Positions 25,147 to 33,196 of a stretch of 64,000 bases of DNA are shown piece by piece; the stretch's first letter is position 1; the number at the start of each line of letters is the position of its first letter. The notes below the pieces were generated by a model. The model saw only the letters and a program-made list of their open reading frames with translations. It searched no databases and was not told the origin of the DNA. This DNA comes from Marivita cryptomonadis (GTDB taxonomy: Bacteria; Pseudomonadota; Alphaproteobacteria; Rhodobacterales; Rhodobacteraceae), in NCBI RefSeq assembly GCF_002115725.1, contig NZ_JFKD01000006.1, forward strand, positions 168,773-232,772, given 5' to 3'. The position numbers and the translations under genes are program-made.

Positions 25147-26370
25147 TCAGGCTCCGAAATCATCGTAGAAGATACTGTCGGGATCGACACCCAGCCGGTC
25201 CAGTGTCGCCAGAACGGCTGAGATCATCACAGGTGGACCGCAAAGGTAATATTCGCACTCTTCCGGCGCTGGGTGATCGGCGAGTTCTGCGCGCAGGATT
25301 TCATGGATAAAGCCAGTGGCACCTGTCCAACGGTCGCCCGGCGCGGGGTCGGACAGGGCCGGGGTCCAGCTGAAACTCTGGTGTCGGGCGGCGAGCGTTT
25401 CGAATTCGTCGGTATAGAAAAGGTCAGCGGCAGTTCGTGCGCCATAGAAATAGCGAATCCGTCTGGTTGTGCCGTGCCCCAGTTCCTGATGGATCATCGC
25501 ACGCAGCGGGGCCATGCCTACGCCTCCGCCGATATAGACCATTTCGCGGGTGGTTGGCTTGACGTGGAACTCGCCGAACGGGCCCGATGTCATCACGACA
25601 TCGCCGGGCTCCAGGCTGAACAGCCATGACGACACAAGGCCGGGCGGTACATCGGTTTCGCGTCCAGCGGGGGGCACGGCGAGCCGGATGTTGAACACTG
25701 CTGTGCCTGCGTCTTCGGGGCGGCTGGCCAGGGAATAGGCCCGTGTCGTGGAGATGTCCGAGGCGACACCGAGTGCGCGCCAACCTGCGATCTGCCATGT
25801 CTCGTGGAAGGGTTCCGGTACATCGAGGGTGGAAAAGTCTAGATTGAAGGGTGGGGCGGTGATCTGCATGAAATCGCCAGCGTGAAACGCGGTCGGACGG
25901 TCTTTTGGTAGATCCAGCACGATCTCACGGATCAACGGAGCGAGCATGCGGGTCGAGACGACTGAACAGGCAAACCCACCCCCGGCGCTCAGGATGCTGT
26001 CGGGAACGTCCACGGCGCAATTGCCGCGCAGATTGGTTTGGCAGGCCAATCGCACATGGTCCCGTCGTTCCTTTGGCGATAAGACGCCCCGCTCGGTCGC
26101 CTGAGCTGTTCCTGCGCCATCCCCGGTGACCGTCACGCGGCACATGCCGCAGGTGCCTTTGCCACCGCAGGCTGCCGGAACGGGAATGTCGGCTGCATGC
26201 AATGCATCCAGCAGTTTTTCGCCACGCTTTGCCGGCACATGACGGTTGCCATTCACCTGCACATCCAGCGCTTCGGCAGGGATCAGCCGGTTTCTCAGGA
26301 CCAGCAAAGCGGTGGCAAGGCCAAGGACAAGCAGAACGATCACACCACTGGCGAAGGCAATCTCGGTCAT
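25147..26370 (-). CDS. nqrF: Na+-NQR subunit F (NADH dehydrogenase flavoprotein)
   Basis: Entry point for NADH electrons. The protein is 407 residues, the usual length. One N-terminal helix (residues 4-26) anchors it. The plant-ferredoxin [2Fe-2S] domain has Cys68, Cys74, Cys77 and Cys110. The FAD domain carries RAYSLASRP, and the NADH domain carries YIGGGVGMAPLRAM. The ATG at 26370 overlaps the nqrE stop (ATGA). All redox residues expected for NqrF are present, so electrons should enter as in the Vibrio enzyme. Confidence 0.96.
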   Translation of the reverse strand: MTEIAFASGVIVLLVLGLATALLVLRNRLIPAEALDVQVNGNRHVPAKRGEKLLDALHAADIPVPAACGGKGTCGMCRVTVTGDGAGTAQATERGVLSPKERRDHVRLACQTNLRGNCAVDVPDSILSAGGGFACSVVSTRMLAPLIREIVLDLPKDRPTAFHAGDFMQITAPPFNLDFSTLDVPEPFHETWQIAGWRALGVASDISTTRAYSLASRPEDAGTAVFNIRLAVPPAGRETDVPPGLVSSWLFSLEPGDVVMTSGPFGEFHVKPTTREMVYIGGGVGMAPLRAMIHQELGHGTTRRIRYFYGARTAADLFYTDEFETLAARHQSFSWTPALSDPAPGDRWTGATGFIHEILRAELADHPAPEECEYYLCGPPVMISAVLATLDRLGVDPDSIFYDDFGA

Positions 26371-26981
26371 GGCGACACCGCCATTTGCGCAAAGGAGGCA
26401 AAGCCCAGCGACATCAGCCCGGTCAGGACAAATGCGATGCCCAAGCCTCGCAACCCGTTCGGCAGATCCGCGTAGGCCAGACGGGACCGCACCGCGCCCA
26501 ACATCGCGACTGCCAAAGCAAAGCCAAGCCCGCTCCCCACACCAAACACCGCCGATTCCGCCAGCGTATAAGATCGGTCCACCATGAAAAGGCTGCCCGC
26601 GAGGATCGCGCATTGCACGGTAAGCAATGGCAGGAACGACCCGAACGCGGCGTGGATCGTCGGGAAAAAGCGGTCCAACAGCATTTCAAGCAATTGCACT
26701 GTTGCGGCGATCACTCCGATGAATGCGATCAGCGACAGGTAGGATAGGTCAAGCTCGGGCCGCCCGGCCCAGGCCCATGCGCCCGGTGCCAGCACGCCAT
26801 GATAGATCAGCCAATTGAGCGGCACGGTCACACCCAGAACCCCGATCATCGCAAAGCCAAGGCCGATGGCGCTTTCGGGACGTTTTGACAGTGCAAGAAA
26901 GGTGCACAGCCCGAGAAACAGTGTGAGCGGCATGTTGTCGACAAAGGCCGCGGACAGGAAGAGCGTCCAAAGTTCGGTCAT
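26367..26981 (-). CDS. nqrE: Na+-NQR subunit E
   Basis: A 204-residue membrane subunit of the RnfA/NqrE family with six helices. Cys26 (FLGLCTF) and Cys124 (TVQCAIL) correspond to the two ligands this subunit gives to the intramembrane [2Fe-2S] centre shared with NqrD. Conserved NMPLTLFLGLC and QLLEMLLDRFFP are recognisable. It is coupled by 4-bp overlaps to both nqrD and nqrF. Confidence 0.95.
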   Translation of the reverse strand: MTELWTLFLSAAFVDNMPLTLFLGLCTFLALSKRPESAIGLGFAMIGVLGVTVPLNWLIYHGVLAPGAWAWAGRPELDLSYLSLIAFIGVIAATVQLLEMLLDRFFPTIHAAFGSFLPLLTVQCAILAGSLFMVDRSYTLAESAVFGVGSGLGFALAVAMLGAVRSRLAYADLPNGLRGLGIAFVLTGLMSLGFASFAQMAVSP

Positions 26982-27655
26982 TCAGCAGCCCTCACCGTGG
27001 CGGGGGGCATATGTTCGGGGGCTTCGGCCTGTTCGGGCAGCAGGGACCGCACGGCCCACACGACACCGCCCAGCAGGAAAAAGGCAGACGGGGCCAGTAG
27101 CATAAGGCTCAGTGGGGTGAACCAGCCGCCCGCATCGGCAAGCGGCAGCACCTGCCAGCCAAACAATTGCCCGCGTCCGAACAGTTCGCGAATGCCGCCA
27201 AGGACGATCAAGATAACGGAGTATCCCACCCCATTGCCAAAGGCATCCACAGCGGCGGGCAGGGGCGGGTTGTGGCGGGCGAACGCTTCGGTTCGGCCGA
27301 GAACAAGGCAATTGGTGGTGATCAGGCTGACATAGATCGACAAGGCGCGGCTGATCTCGGCCAGATACGCCTGCAGTATCTGGTCGATGACGATCACCAG
27401 CGATGCGACGATGACGATCTGCACGATCAGGCGGATCGTGTCTGGCAGGTGGCGGCGGATCAGGCTGATGATCACGGCAGACAGGGTCAACACCACCGTC
27501 AGCGACACTGACATGGTCACCGCCGTCGCCAGAGACGTGGTCACCGCCAGCGCCGAACAGATCCCGAGGATTTGCAGCGTGACCGGGTTTTGCCGGATCA
27601 GCGGTGCGGTCAAGGTGGCAAGGATATCAGCGCGTTTGGCCATATCAGAACTCAT
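26978..27655 (-). CDS. nqrD: Na+-NQR subunit D
   Basis: A 225-residue membrane subunit of the RnfE/NqrD family. NPVTLQILGICSALAVT holds Cys33, and LITTNCLVLGRTEAFA holds Cys116, the two NqrD ligands of the membrane [2Fe-2S] centre. The C-terminus is ~15 residues longer than in Vibrio. The start codon lies within the last codons of nqrC (11-bp overlap). Confidence 0.95.
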   Translation of the reverse strand: MSSDMAKRADILATLTAPLIRQNPVTLQILGICSALAVTTSLATAVTMSVSLTVVLTLSAVIISLIRRHLPDTIRLIVQIVIVASLVIVIDQILQAYLAEISRALSIYVSLITTNCLVLGRTEAFARHNPPLPAAVDAFGNGVGYSVILIVLGGIRELFGRGQLFGWQVLPLADAGGWFTPLSLMLLAPSAFFLLGGVVWAVRSLLPEQAEAPEHMPPATVRAAE

Positions 27656-28439
27656 CGCGCTCTATGGCGCGCAAAAGTGGGCCGTAGCCATCGGGGCCAA
27701 GCCAAAAATTGACCATGTTCGAGATGCCGCGCGTGGTGCGTGTCGCTCCGGTGATGCCATCGACCTGATGGATGCCTGACGCTTCGCCACGGGCAGTGGC
27801 AAACCGCAGGTTTCCAGCGTCATCATGCAGCTGAGTGCCTGGGAAGCTTGCCTGCCATGATGGGTCTTCGATCCGCCCGCCAAGGCCCGGGGTTTCGGAA
27901 TGCTGGGTGATCGCAATGCCTGCGACAGTGTTCATGTCGCCTTCGATGGCAAGGATCGCGTCGATCCGCCCACCATAGCCCTGTCCGGTCATCGGCAGGA
28001 GCACGAGCGAAATCGCCTCGCCCTGACGCAGCAGAAAGATCTGCGCGTAATCCGGTCGCTGACCAAGTCCCGCCAGATCCGCACCTTGCTCCAACGTCGT
28101 CCAGTTCTGCGTGTCCGCCAAAGTTGCGTCCAGCGTCGCAGCCGTTACATCTTCCGCTGCGCGCCCGTCTTCAAGCGCGATCACCACGGTCGACAGGCTT
28201 CCTCCGGATTGTTCGAGCAGGTCAGCCATGCCCGGCACACCGCGCACGAGCGACTCGATCCTGGCTTGTTCCTCGGCGGCGCGGTTGGCAGCTTGAATCG
28301 GCCGCAGCAATACGGTTGCGCCGCTGACCATCAAAGCACAGGCTGCCGAGACCAGAAACGCCATGGCAAGGGTCTTGGTGCGGCTTTCGTTGGGCAGGGC
28401 AAGGAACCGCCGCCAGGGGTTGCGATCAGTATCGGCCAT
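27645..28439 (-). CDS. nqrC: Na+-NQR subunit C (FMN-carrying)
   Basis: A 264-residue periplasmic subunit anchored by one N-terminal helix (about residues 23-45). The flavinylation motif DGITGATRT (227-235) is intact; FMN should be linked to Thr235 by the ApbE encoded downstream. GLGGRIEDPSWQASFPG is also typical. The start is the ATG at 28439, 14 bp inside the nqrB 3' end. The long reading frame upstream lacks similarity. Confidence 0.94.
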   Translation of the reverse strand: MADTDRNPWRRFLALPNESRTKTLAMAFLVSAACALMVSGATVLLRPIQAANRAAEEQARIESLVRGVPGMADLLEQSGGSLSTVVIALEDGRAAEDVTAATLDATLADTQNWTTLEQGADLAGLGQRPDYAQIFLLRQGEAISLVLLPMTGQGYGGRIDAILAIEGDMNTVAGIAITQHSETPGLGGRIEDPSWQASFPGTQLHDDAGNLRFATARGEASGIHQVDGITGATRTTRGISNMVNFWLGPDGYGPLLRAIERDEF

Positions 28440-29208
28440 GTCGCCTCCGTCTTTGGGCATACCAGTGTGCCAGTGCCAATTCGTCCAGCAGCGGTGCCGC
28501 CAGTGACGCCAGAAGTGCTGCCGCAACAGCAATCTGAACGGGGGCGGCCCCCTGCCAACCTGTTGCGAAAAGGACCACCAGCGCGATGAACAGCAGCCCG
28601 TTCAACCATCGGCCCAAGGCGGTGGACGCGCTGGTGACCGGATCTGCAACCACAAGCACCAGCACAACACCCGCCGCCGGCAAGGCTGTCGCTGGCAAGA
28701 CGCCGAATCCGAAAGACACCGCCGCGCCGATGGTCGCGCCAAGGACAAGACCTGCTGGCATGACACCGGCCATCACGCCGATCACTGCCGCCGGGATGGC
28801 GGCCCACGCCACGGGAACAAGGATCTCGGGCCAAGCATAGGCCGGAAAGCCAAAGCCCAGAAAGGCCAGCGTCACGGTCGCCGGGTTCACCACATTGCGC
28901 CCCCAACCACCAAAGACCAGTTCGCCCATCACCGTGCCAAAGCTTATCCCAAGGATTAGCCGGACCGCGCCCAGCTCTTCGGGGGCCAGCATGGCGATGC
29001 CCAAGGCGGTGATTGCTGCAGACAGCGAAATTGGCTGCGCCCGCGCCAGCAGGAACACAAGCTGCCAAGCCGCGATCACCAGCAGGGCAAGTGCAAACCG
29101 TTGCAGATCGTCTATGCCGCCGAACCAGAGCCAGAACAGGGCTAATGGCAGGTAGGCCGCAAGTAGGATCACAACCACTGTTTCACGTGTCCAGAGCCCT
29201 CGGTTCAT
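28426..29208 (-). CDS. nqrB: Short, divergent NqrB/RnfD-family subunit
   Basis: A 260-residue membrane protein, compared with about 400-415 in typical NqrB. Family motifs are present: FGGWGRNVVNPATVTLAF (99-116) and VADPVTSASTALGRW (188-201). The region between them that normally carries the D-x-x-S-G-A-T-x flavinylation site is replaced by a short hydrophobic connection. The only Gly-Ala-Thr (157-159) is in a predicted helix without the required Asp and Ser. Start and stop overlap nqrA and nqrC, so the protein is not a truncation product of a frameshift. It may lack covalent FMN. Confidence 0.85.
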   Translation of the reverse strand: MNRGLWTRETVVVILLAAYLPLALFWLWFGGIDDLQRFALALLVIAAWQLVFLLARAQPISLSAAITALGIAMLAPEELGAVRLILGISFGTVMGELVFGGWGRNVVNPATVTLAFLGFGFPAYAWPEILVPVAWAAIPAAVIGVMAGVMPAGLVLGATIGAAVSFGFGVLPATALPAAGVVLVLVVADPVTSASTALGRWLNGLLFIALVVLFATGWQGAAPVQIAVAAALLASLAAPLLDELALAHWYAQRRRRHGRY

Positions 29209-30473
29209 GCGGCGAACTCCGTCTTGATCCGCTCGAGCATGCCCCGCAGCAAAACTGCCAGATGCGCCTCTGCGCCCAGAACGTAATCTGCGAGGGCGAT
29301 ATCGTCTTCCAACAGCGACAGCACCCCCATCTTGAGCGCGGTTTCGTCATCGCCTGCGCTTAGGGCGCGCAGAAAGACGGCGGCCGGAAGACGCCCGGCG
29401 AAGGCCTGATCGAGCGCAGCCGTTGGAATCATTGGTTTAGGTCGGGCCGAGCGGGTGAGTGCTGCAACAAGCCAATGCGGAGCGCCATCTGGAGCTTGGG
29501 GTGTAAAGGCTGTGACCTGCCGATGGCGGGGCGCCAACCAGCGCGCGGCGTGCCCATCCAGCGATGAACCGGACCAGAGCCGGTGTGGCCCCGGTCTGAC
29601 ATGGCGGAATGTCAAAGCGCGCAAGTCCGCACCGATCTGGGTCCGCACCATACGCCCTGTTTTCAGGGCCGATCCACCGACATGCACCAGCCGTGTCTGG
29701 GGCAGGGCTCCGGTATGGAGCAAATCACCCAAGGCGGCTACGTCTTCGGCGTTCACATCCCAAACCGGTGTGGCAATCCCGGCCGGGTATTCTGCATGGA
29801 CAAGCAGTCCTGCAGACGCTTGCGGGTGTCGCGGGCCCGTTATGACCACCTGCAGGCGGGGCGCGTCGTCTGTATTGGCAAGTGCCGGACCCGGGGCTTG
29901 GCACAGAAGCACGGGCCCTTCCGTCAACCGCGACAGCGCACGGCACCCGCGGCGAAAGGCGTCCTCGTGGCCTTCCAGTGCCTGTCTGGGATCAGGCGCA
30001 TGGGGGCGCGTGTCGGAGGCCAAGATGAAGATCGCTGCAGGCCGCTCTGCCGCATTGGGCATACCGCCAAAGGGGCGCCGTCCAATCCGTGGCCAGAACC
30101 CGGCGCGCTGCATCAGGCGGCGCAGCCCTGCTTCGGTTTGCGCGTCCGCTGTATCGTGGGTGAGGCTGTTGCCACCACCTTCGCGAAAGAGAACGATCTC
30201 GGAAAGCCGGTGTCCGCTTAACAGCTCTGTTCGTGCCACACGTCCCGGCATCGGGGCGACAAAACAGATGTCAGTCTGGGTGCTGTGGCAGGCGACCGGC
30301 GCGCCCTGGGCCACAAACGCACCGTCCTCCACAACCATCGAAACACGCGGCGCCGTACCGTGCGGCGGTCGGAGACCGGCCTCGTCGGTGATAATATCCT
30401 CGACATCCTGCGCATCGTCGAGCGCCGGATACGCAGGAACCATGAGGCCGGATCGAAAACCAAGCTGAGACAT
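29205..30473 (-). CDS. nqrA: Divergent Na+-NQR subunit A
   Basis: A 422-residue cytoplasmic peripheral subunit. Family features include a lipoyl-like N-terminal part (VSMVVEDGAFVAQGAPVACHS, FVAPMPGRVARTELLSGHRL), VVITGPRHPQASAG, and GRMVRTQIGADLRALT, the NqrA-type segment. It is about 25 residues shorter than the Vibrio subunit and diverges strongly outside these blocks. No ribosome site is visible before the ATG at 30473. It is the first gene of the operon; the pentahaem gene diverges 119 bp away. Confidence 0.88.
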   Translation of the reverse strand: MSQLGFRSGLMVPAYPALDDAQDVEDIITDEAGLRPPHGTAPRVSMVVEDGAFVAQGAPVACHSTQTDICFVAPMPGRVARTELLSGHRLSEIVLFREGGGNSLTHDTADAQTEAGLRRLMQRAGFWPRIGRRPFGGMPNAAERPAAIFILASDTRPHAPDPRQALEGHEDAFRRGCRALSRLTEGPVLLCQAPGPALANTDDAPRLQVVITGPRHPQASAGLLVHAEYPAGIATPVWDVNAEDVAALGDLLHTGALPQTRLVHVGGSALKTGRMVRTQIGADLRALTFRHVRPGPHRLWSGSSLDGHAARWLAPRHRQVTAFTPQAPDGAPHWLVAALTRSARPKPMIPTAALDQAFAGRLPAAVFLRALSAGDDETALKMGVLSLLEDDIALADYVLGAEAHLAVLLRGMLERIKTEFAA

Positions 30474-30507
30474 GCATGTTTGTTAACACGGGAATGCAGA
30501 GCGTCGT

Positions 30508-30521
30508 TTGATCTGTCGCAA
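30508..30521. promoter_or_regulatory. Weak FNR-like site between nqrA and the pentahaem cytochrome gene
   Basis: TTGATCTGTCGCAA has a perfect left half (TTGAT) and three of five matches in the right (CGCAA for ATCAA). It is 35 bp from the nqrA start and 72 bp from the cytochrome start, so it could serve both. Tentative. Confidence 0.35.
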
Positions 30522-30592
30522 ACCGTATGGCGATGTTGCGTGTTAGGCTGGTCGGTGAATTCCCCGTTGTCGCAAACACCGGAGTAGTCGCG

Positions 30593-31771
30593 ATGCTTTT
30601 AAATCAAAGAAGTTCTTTACCAGTCGTAGCTCTTTTGTCCTGTGTCTTACTGCTGATCGAGGCCCATTCGGTGTCTGGTCAGAATCAAGCGGTCGATTCC
30701 GACCCGGCTGAGGCCACCGTTCCATTCGCCTTGCCGAAATCCGGGCCGTTCACCCCGTCCGATATCGAGATCAAGAACGATCAGTCCATCACCGACTGGT
30801 TTCGGTCGGCGCATGCGGATGCTGCGGCGCGGGCGTTCAGCCATTGGGACGGGGAAGAGGAAATCAACGCAGTCTGCGCGACCTGCCATTCCGGCGAAGG
30901 CTTCCGCGATTTCCACGGACTTGACGGAACAACCGCGGGCAGTGTCGAAGGGCCGATCAATACCGGCGGCGTTGTTGATTGTGGCACCTGTCACAATGCG
31001 GGCCTGTCCGAAATCAAGGAGGTGGCGTTCCCAAGCGGACTGCTGCATCCAGTTCAGGGCGTAGAGGCTTCGTGCATGACCTGCCACCAAGGCCGCACGG
31101 CCGGCCTAACCGTGTCCAAGGCGATTGGGGAACTCGACATCGACACCCCAAATCCTGAGCTGCGCTTTATCAATCCGCATTACGCCACTGCCGCTGCCAC
31201 GTGGCTTGGAGGCTATGGTGGATCGGGCTATCACTATGACGACAAGGACTATTCCGGCCGCTTCTTTCACGCCCGTCCAGTGTCTAGCTGCGTGTCCTGC
31301 CATGAACCGCATACGCTCGAGGTCGCGTTCGAGCCTTGTCTGACCTGCCATCAGGCGAACTCACCCGAAGAGATCCGCATCACCCGCCAAAGCTATGATG
31401 GCAGCGGCGATACGAACAAAGGCATTCGCGCGGACATTCAGGCCAATGCCGCGACGTTGATGGAGATGGTCAAAGCGTATGCTGACGACGTGGCCGACGC
31501 CCCGATGATCTATGACGGAACCCGCTATCCCTATTTCTTCGCGGATGCGAATGGCGATGGTGTCATCGACGAAAGCGAAGGGCGTCCCGCGGCGTATACA
31601 TCGTGGACACCGCGCAGCCTGCGCGCGGCCTATAACTGGAAATTGGTGACGGCTGATCCGGGCAACTATGCGCACAATCCGCCTTACATGCTCGAACTGC
31701 TTTACGATTCCATGGAAGATCTGAGTGTGCCGCTGGGCACTGACATGCAGGCGCTTGGCGTGCTGCGGTAG
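30593..31771 (+). CDS. Secreted pentahaem c-type cytochrome with EF-hand loop
   Basis: A 392-residue exported cytochrome. The signal peptide is about residues 1-30. Five CxxCH haem sites lie at 95, 130, 161, 233 and 249 (CATCH, CGTCH, CMTCH, CVSCH, CLTCH). The last ~140 residues have no haem motif but contain a canonical EF-hand loop, DANGDGVIDESE (318-329). The start is the ATG at 30593 with GGAG 8 bp before it. It is divergent from the nqr operon and shares its 119-bp promoter region. It probably moves electrons in the periplasm; partners and direction are unknown. I do not recognise a named family. Confidence 0.88.
   Translation: MLLNQRSSLPVVALLSCVLLLIEAHSVSGQNQAVDSDPAEATVPFALPKSGPFTPSDIEIKNDQSITDWFRSAHADAAARAFSHWDGEEEINAVCATCHSGEGFRDFHGLDGTTAGSVEGPINTGGVVDCGTCHNAGLSEIKEVAFPSGLLHPVQGVEASCMTCHQGRTAGLTVSKAIGELDIDTPNPELRFINPHYATAAATWLGGYGGSGYHYDDKDYSGRFFHARPVSSCVSCHEPHTLEVAFEPCLTCHQANSPEEIRITRQSYDGSGDTNKGIRADIQANAATLMEMVKAYADDVADAPMIYDGTRYPYFFADANGDGVIDESEGRPAAYTSWTPRSLRAAYNWKLVTADPGNYAHNPPYMLELLYDSMEDLSVPLGTDMQALGVLR
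31544..31579 (+). other. EF-hand calcium loop inside the cytochrome gene
   Basis: Encodes D318-x-N320-x-D322-G-x-I-D-x-x-E329, a full 12-residue EF-hand loop with all liganding positions filled. Confidence 0.75.
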
Positions 31772-31790
31772 ACTCTCACATCGTCGCCCA

Positions 31791-32960
31791 TCACGGTTCG
31801 GGCGGCGATTTTGCCTCGACATAGCGCAGCGCCCAATAGGTGCAGGGCGGGCCGATGATCTCGAAGATCACTGTGGCTGCCACCGTCAATGTCATGATGG
31901 TCGGCCCCCAGTCCGGGATTGCTTCTGCAGCGACCAGCGCCATGCCCACCGCCACCCCCGCCTGTGGCAAAAGGGCAGGACCGTAAGCATGGCGCTCGAC
32001 CCGCGGCACCCGCCCCAGTCGTGCACCGATTTCGCCTGCAACAAGGCGTGAGACGATCCGCAGTCCTACATACGCCGCCGTCAGCCATCCCAAGGCATGC
32101 AGCGCGTCAAGTTCGAGCGACGCCCCCGCAAGCAGAAAGAACAACAGAATGAACGGCCATTCGATATGTTCGATCTCGTGAAACGCGCGTTCGTGGTGTT
32201 GCGCAAGGTTCGCGATCACCGCACCCGCGGTCATTCCCGCCACGAGAAAAGAGACCTCCAGCCAGATCGACACACCTGCCGTAATGAACACAACGCCAAT
32301 CGCTTCGGTCAGCATCGGTTCACCGGGTTTGAGCCGCCCCGTGAGGAAGGCGGCAGGCAGTCCGATGACCAGACCCAGCAGGATGGCCCCACCGATATCT
32401 ATCACCACTGCCATCAGCGGTTCGCTCCACCCGTCGAACGGATGCACCAGCGCAAGGCACAGGCTGAACACCATAAGGCCCCAGACGTCGTCGATGGCCA
32501 CGATCCCGCTCAGCGTTTCGGAAAACCCGTTCTTGATGCCCGATTGGTGGATGACGTCGGCAATGGCCGCCGGTGCGGTTGCCGTGGCAATGGCCCCCAG
32601 CAAAAGCGCCAATCCGGGGTCCAGACCCATCAGCGCAAGTCCACCCCCTACGATCACCGTGGTGCCTGCAACCACCGACAGCGAGATCGCAAAAATTGCC
32701 CGCCCGTGTTGCGTGAGGTTTTCGCGGGTCAGTTCACCTCCCAGAAGAAAAGCCACCATCGTCAGCGCGATATAGGACAACGGCTCGAACCAGTTGACCG
32801 CCATATCCGGCAGCAAGCCAAGAGCGGACGGTCCAACCAGAAACCCCAGCAACAACAACATCGTGACCCGGGGCAGCCGCGTGGCGTGCCCAATCTGATC
32901 CGCGAAGAGCCCCGCAAGGAACAGGGCACCGAGCGTGGTTATGAACAGTCCATATTCCAT
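31791..32960 (-). CDS. Kef-type cation:proton antiporter (CPA2)
   Basis: A 389-residue inner-membrane antiporter of the Na+/H+ exchanger superfamily. About twelve helices are visible. PRVTMLLLLGFLVGPSALG is the conserved early helix pair, TATAPAAIADVIHQSG the unwound-helix region, and GIVAIDDVWGLMVFSL holds the double-Asp ion site. There is no C-terminal RCK/TrkA domain, unlike KefB/C. The start is the ATG at 32960 with AGGAAA. It converges on the pentahaem gene with 19 bp between. Exported ion unknown. Confidence 0.9.
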   Translation of the reverse strand: MEYGLFITTLGALFLAGLFADQIGHATRLPRVTMLLLLGFLVGPSALGLLPDMAVNWFEPLSYIALTMVAFLLGGELTRENLTQHGRAIFAISLSVVAGTTVIVGGGLALMGLDPGLALLLGAIATATAPAAIADVIHQSGIKNGFSETLSGIVAIDDVWGLMVFSLCLALVHPFDGWSEPLMAVVIDIGGAILLGLVIGLPAAFLTGRLKPGEPMLTEAIGVVFITAGVSIWLEVSFLVAGMTAGAVIANLAQHHERAFHEIEHIEWPFILLFFLLAGASLELDALHALGWLTAAYVGLRIVSRLVAGEIGARLGRVPRVERHAYGPALLPQAGVAVGMALVAAEAIPDWGPTIMTLTVAATVIFEIIGPPCTYWALRYVEAKSPPEP

Positions 32961-33196
32961 TCGGTTTCCTGCATCGTCTCCAGACTTTTTGCCGGGTTTC
33001 AGCGGGGAGTGTATCGCCTGTCCCGCCAAACACCAGATCACTCAGTCGCCCGAATGCCCTAGAACACGCAGCAGTGCTCGTGCCGATTGACGTAGAGGTA
33101 AGGAATCCACGACTTTGCGCACCGACTCAATTGACTTGGTCCGCGAAACCGGGATGGTTCTCGGCATCGTAACTCACTGGGGACATTGCCGAGTTT

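Noticed and set aside
28732..28740. Gly-Ala-Thr in NqrB as flavinylation site
   Set aside because: It lacks the preceding Asp and Ser/Thr and lies within a predicted transmembrane helix.
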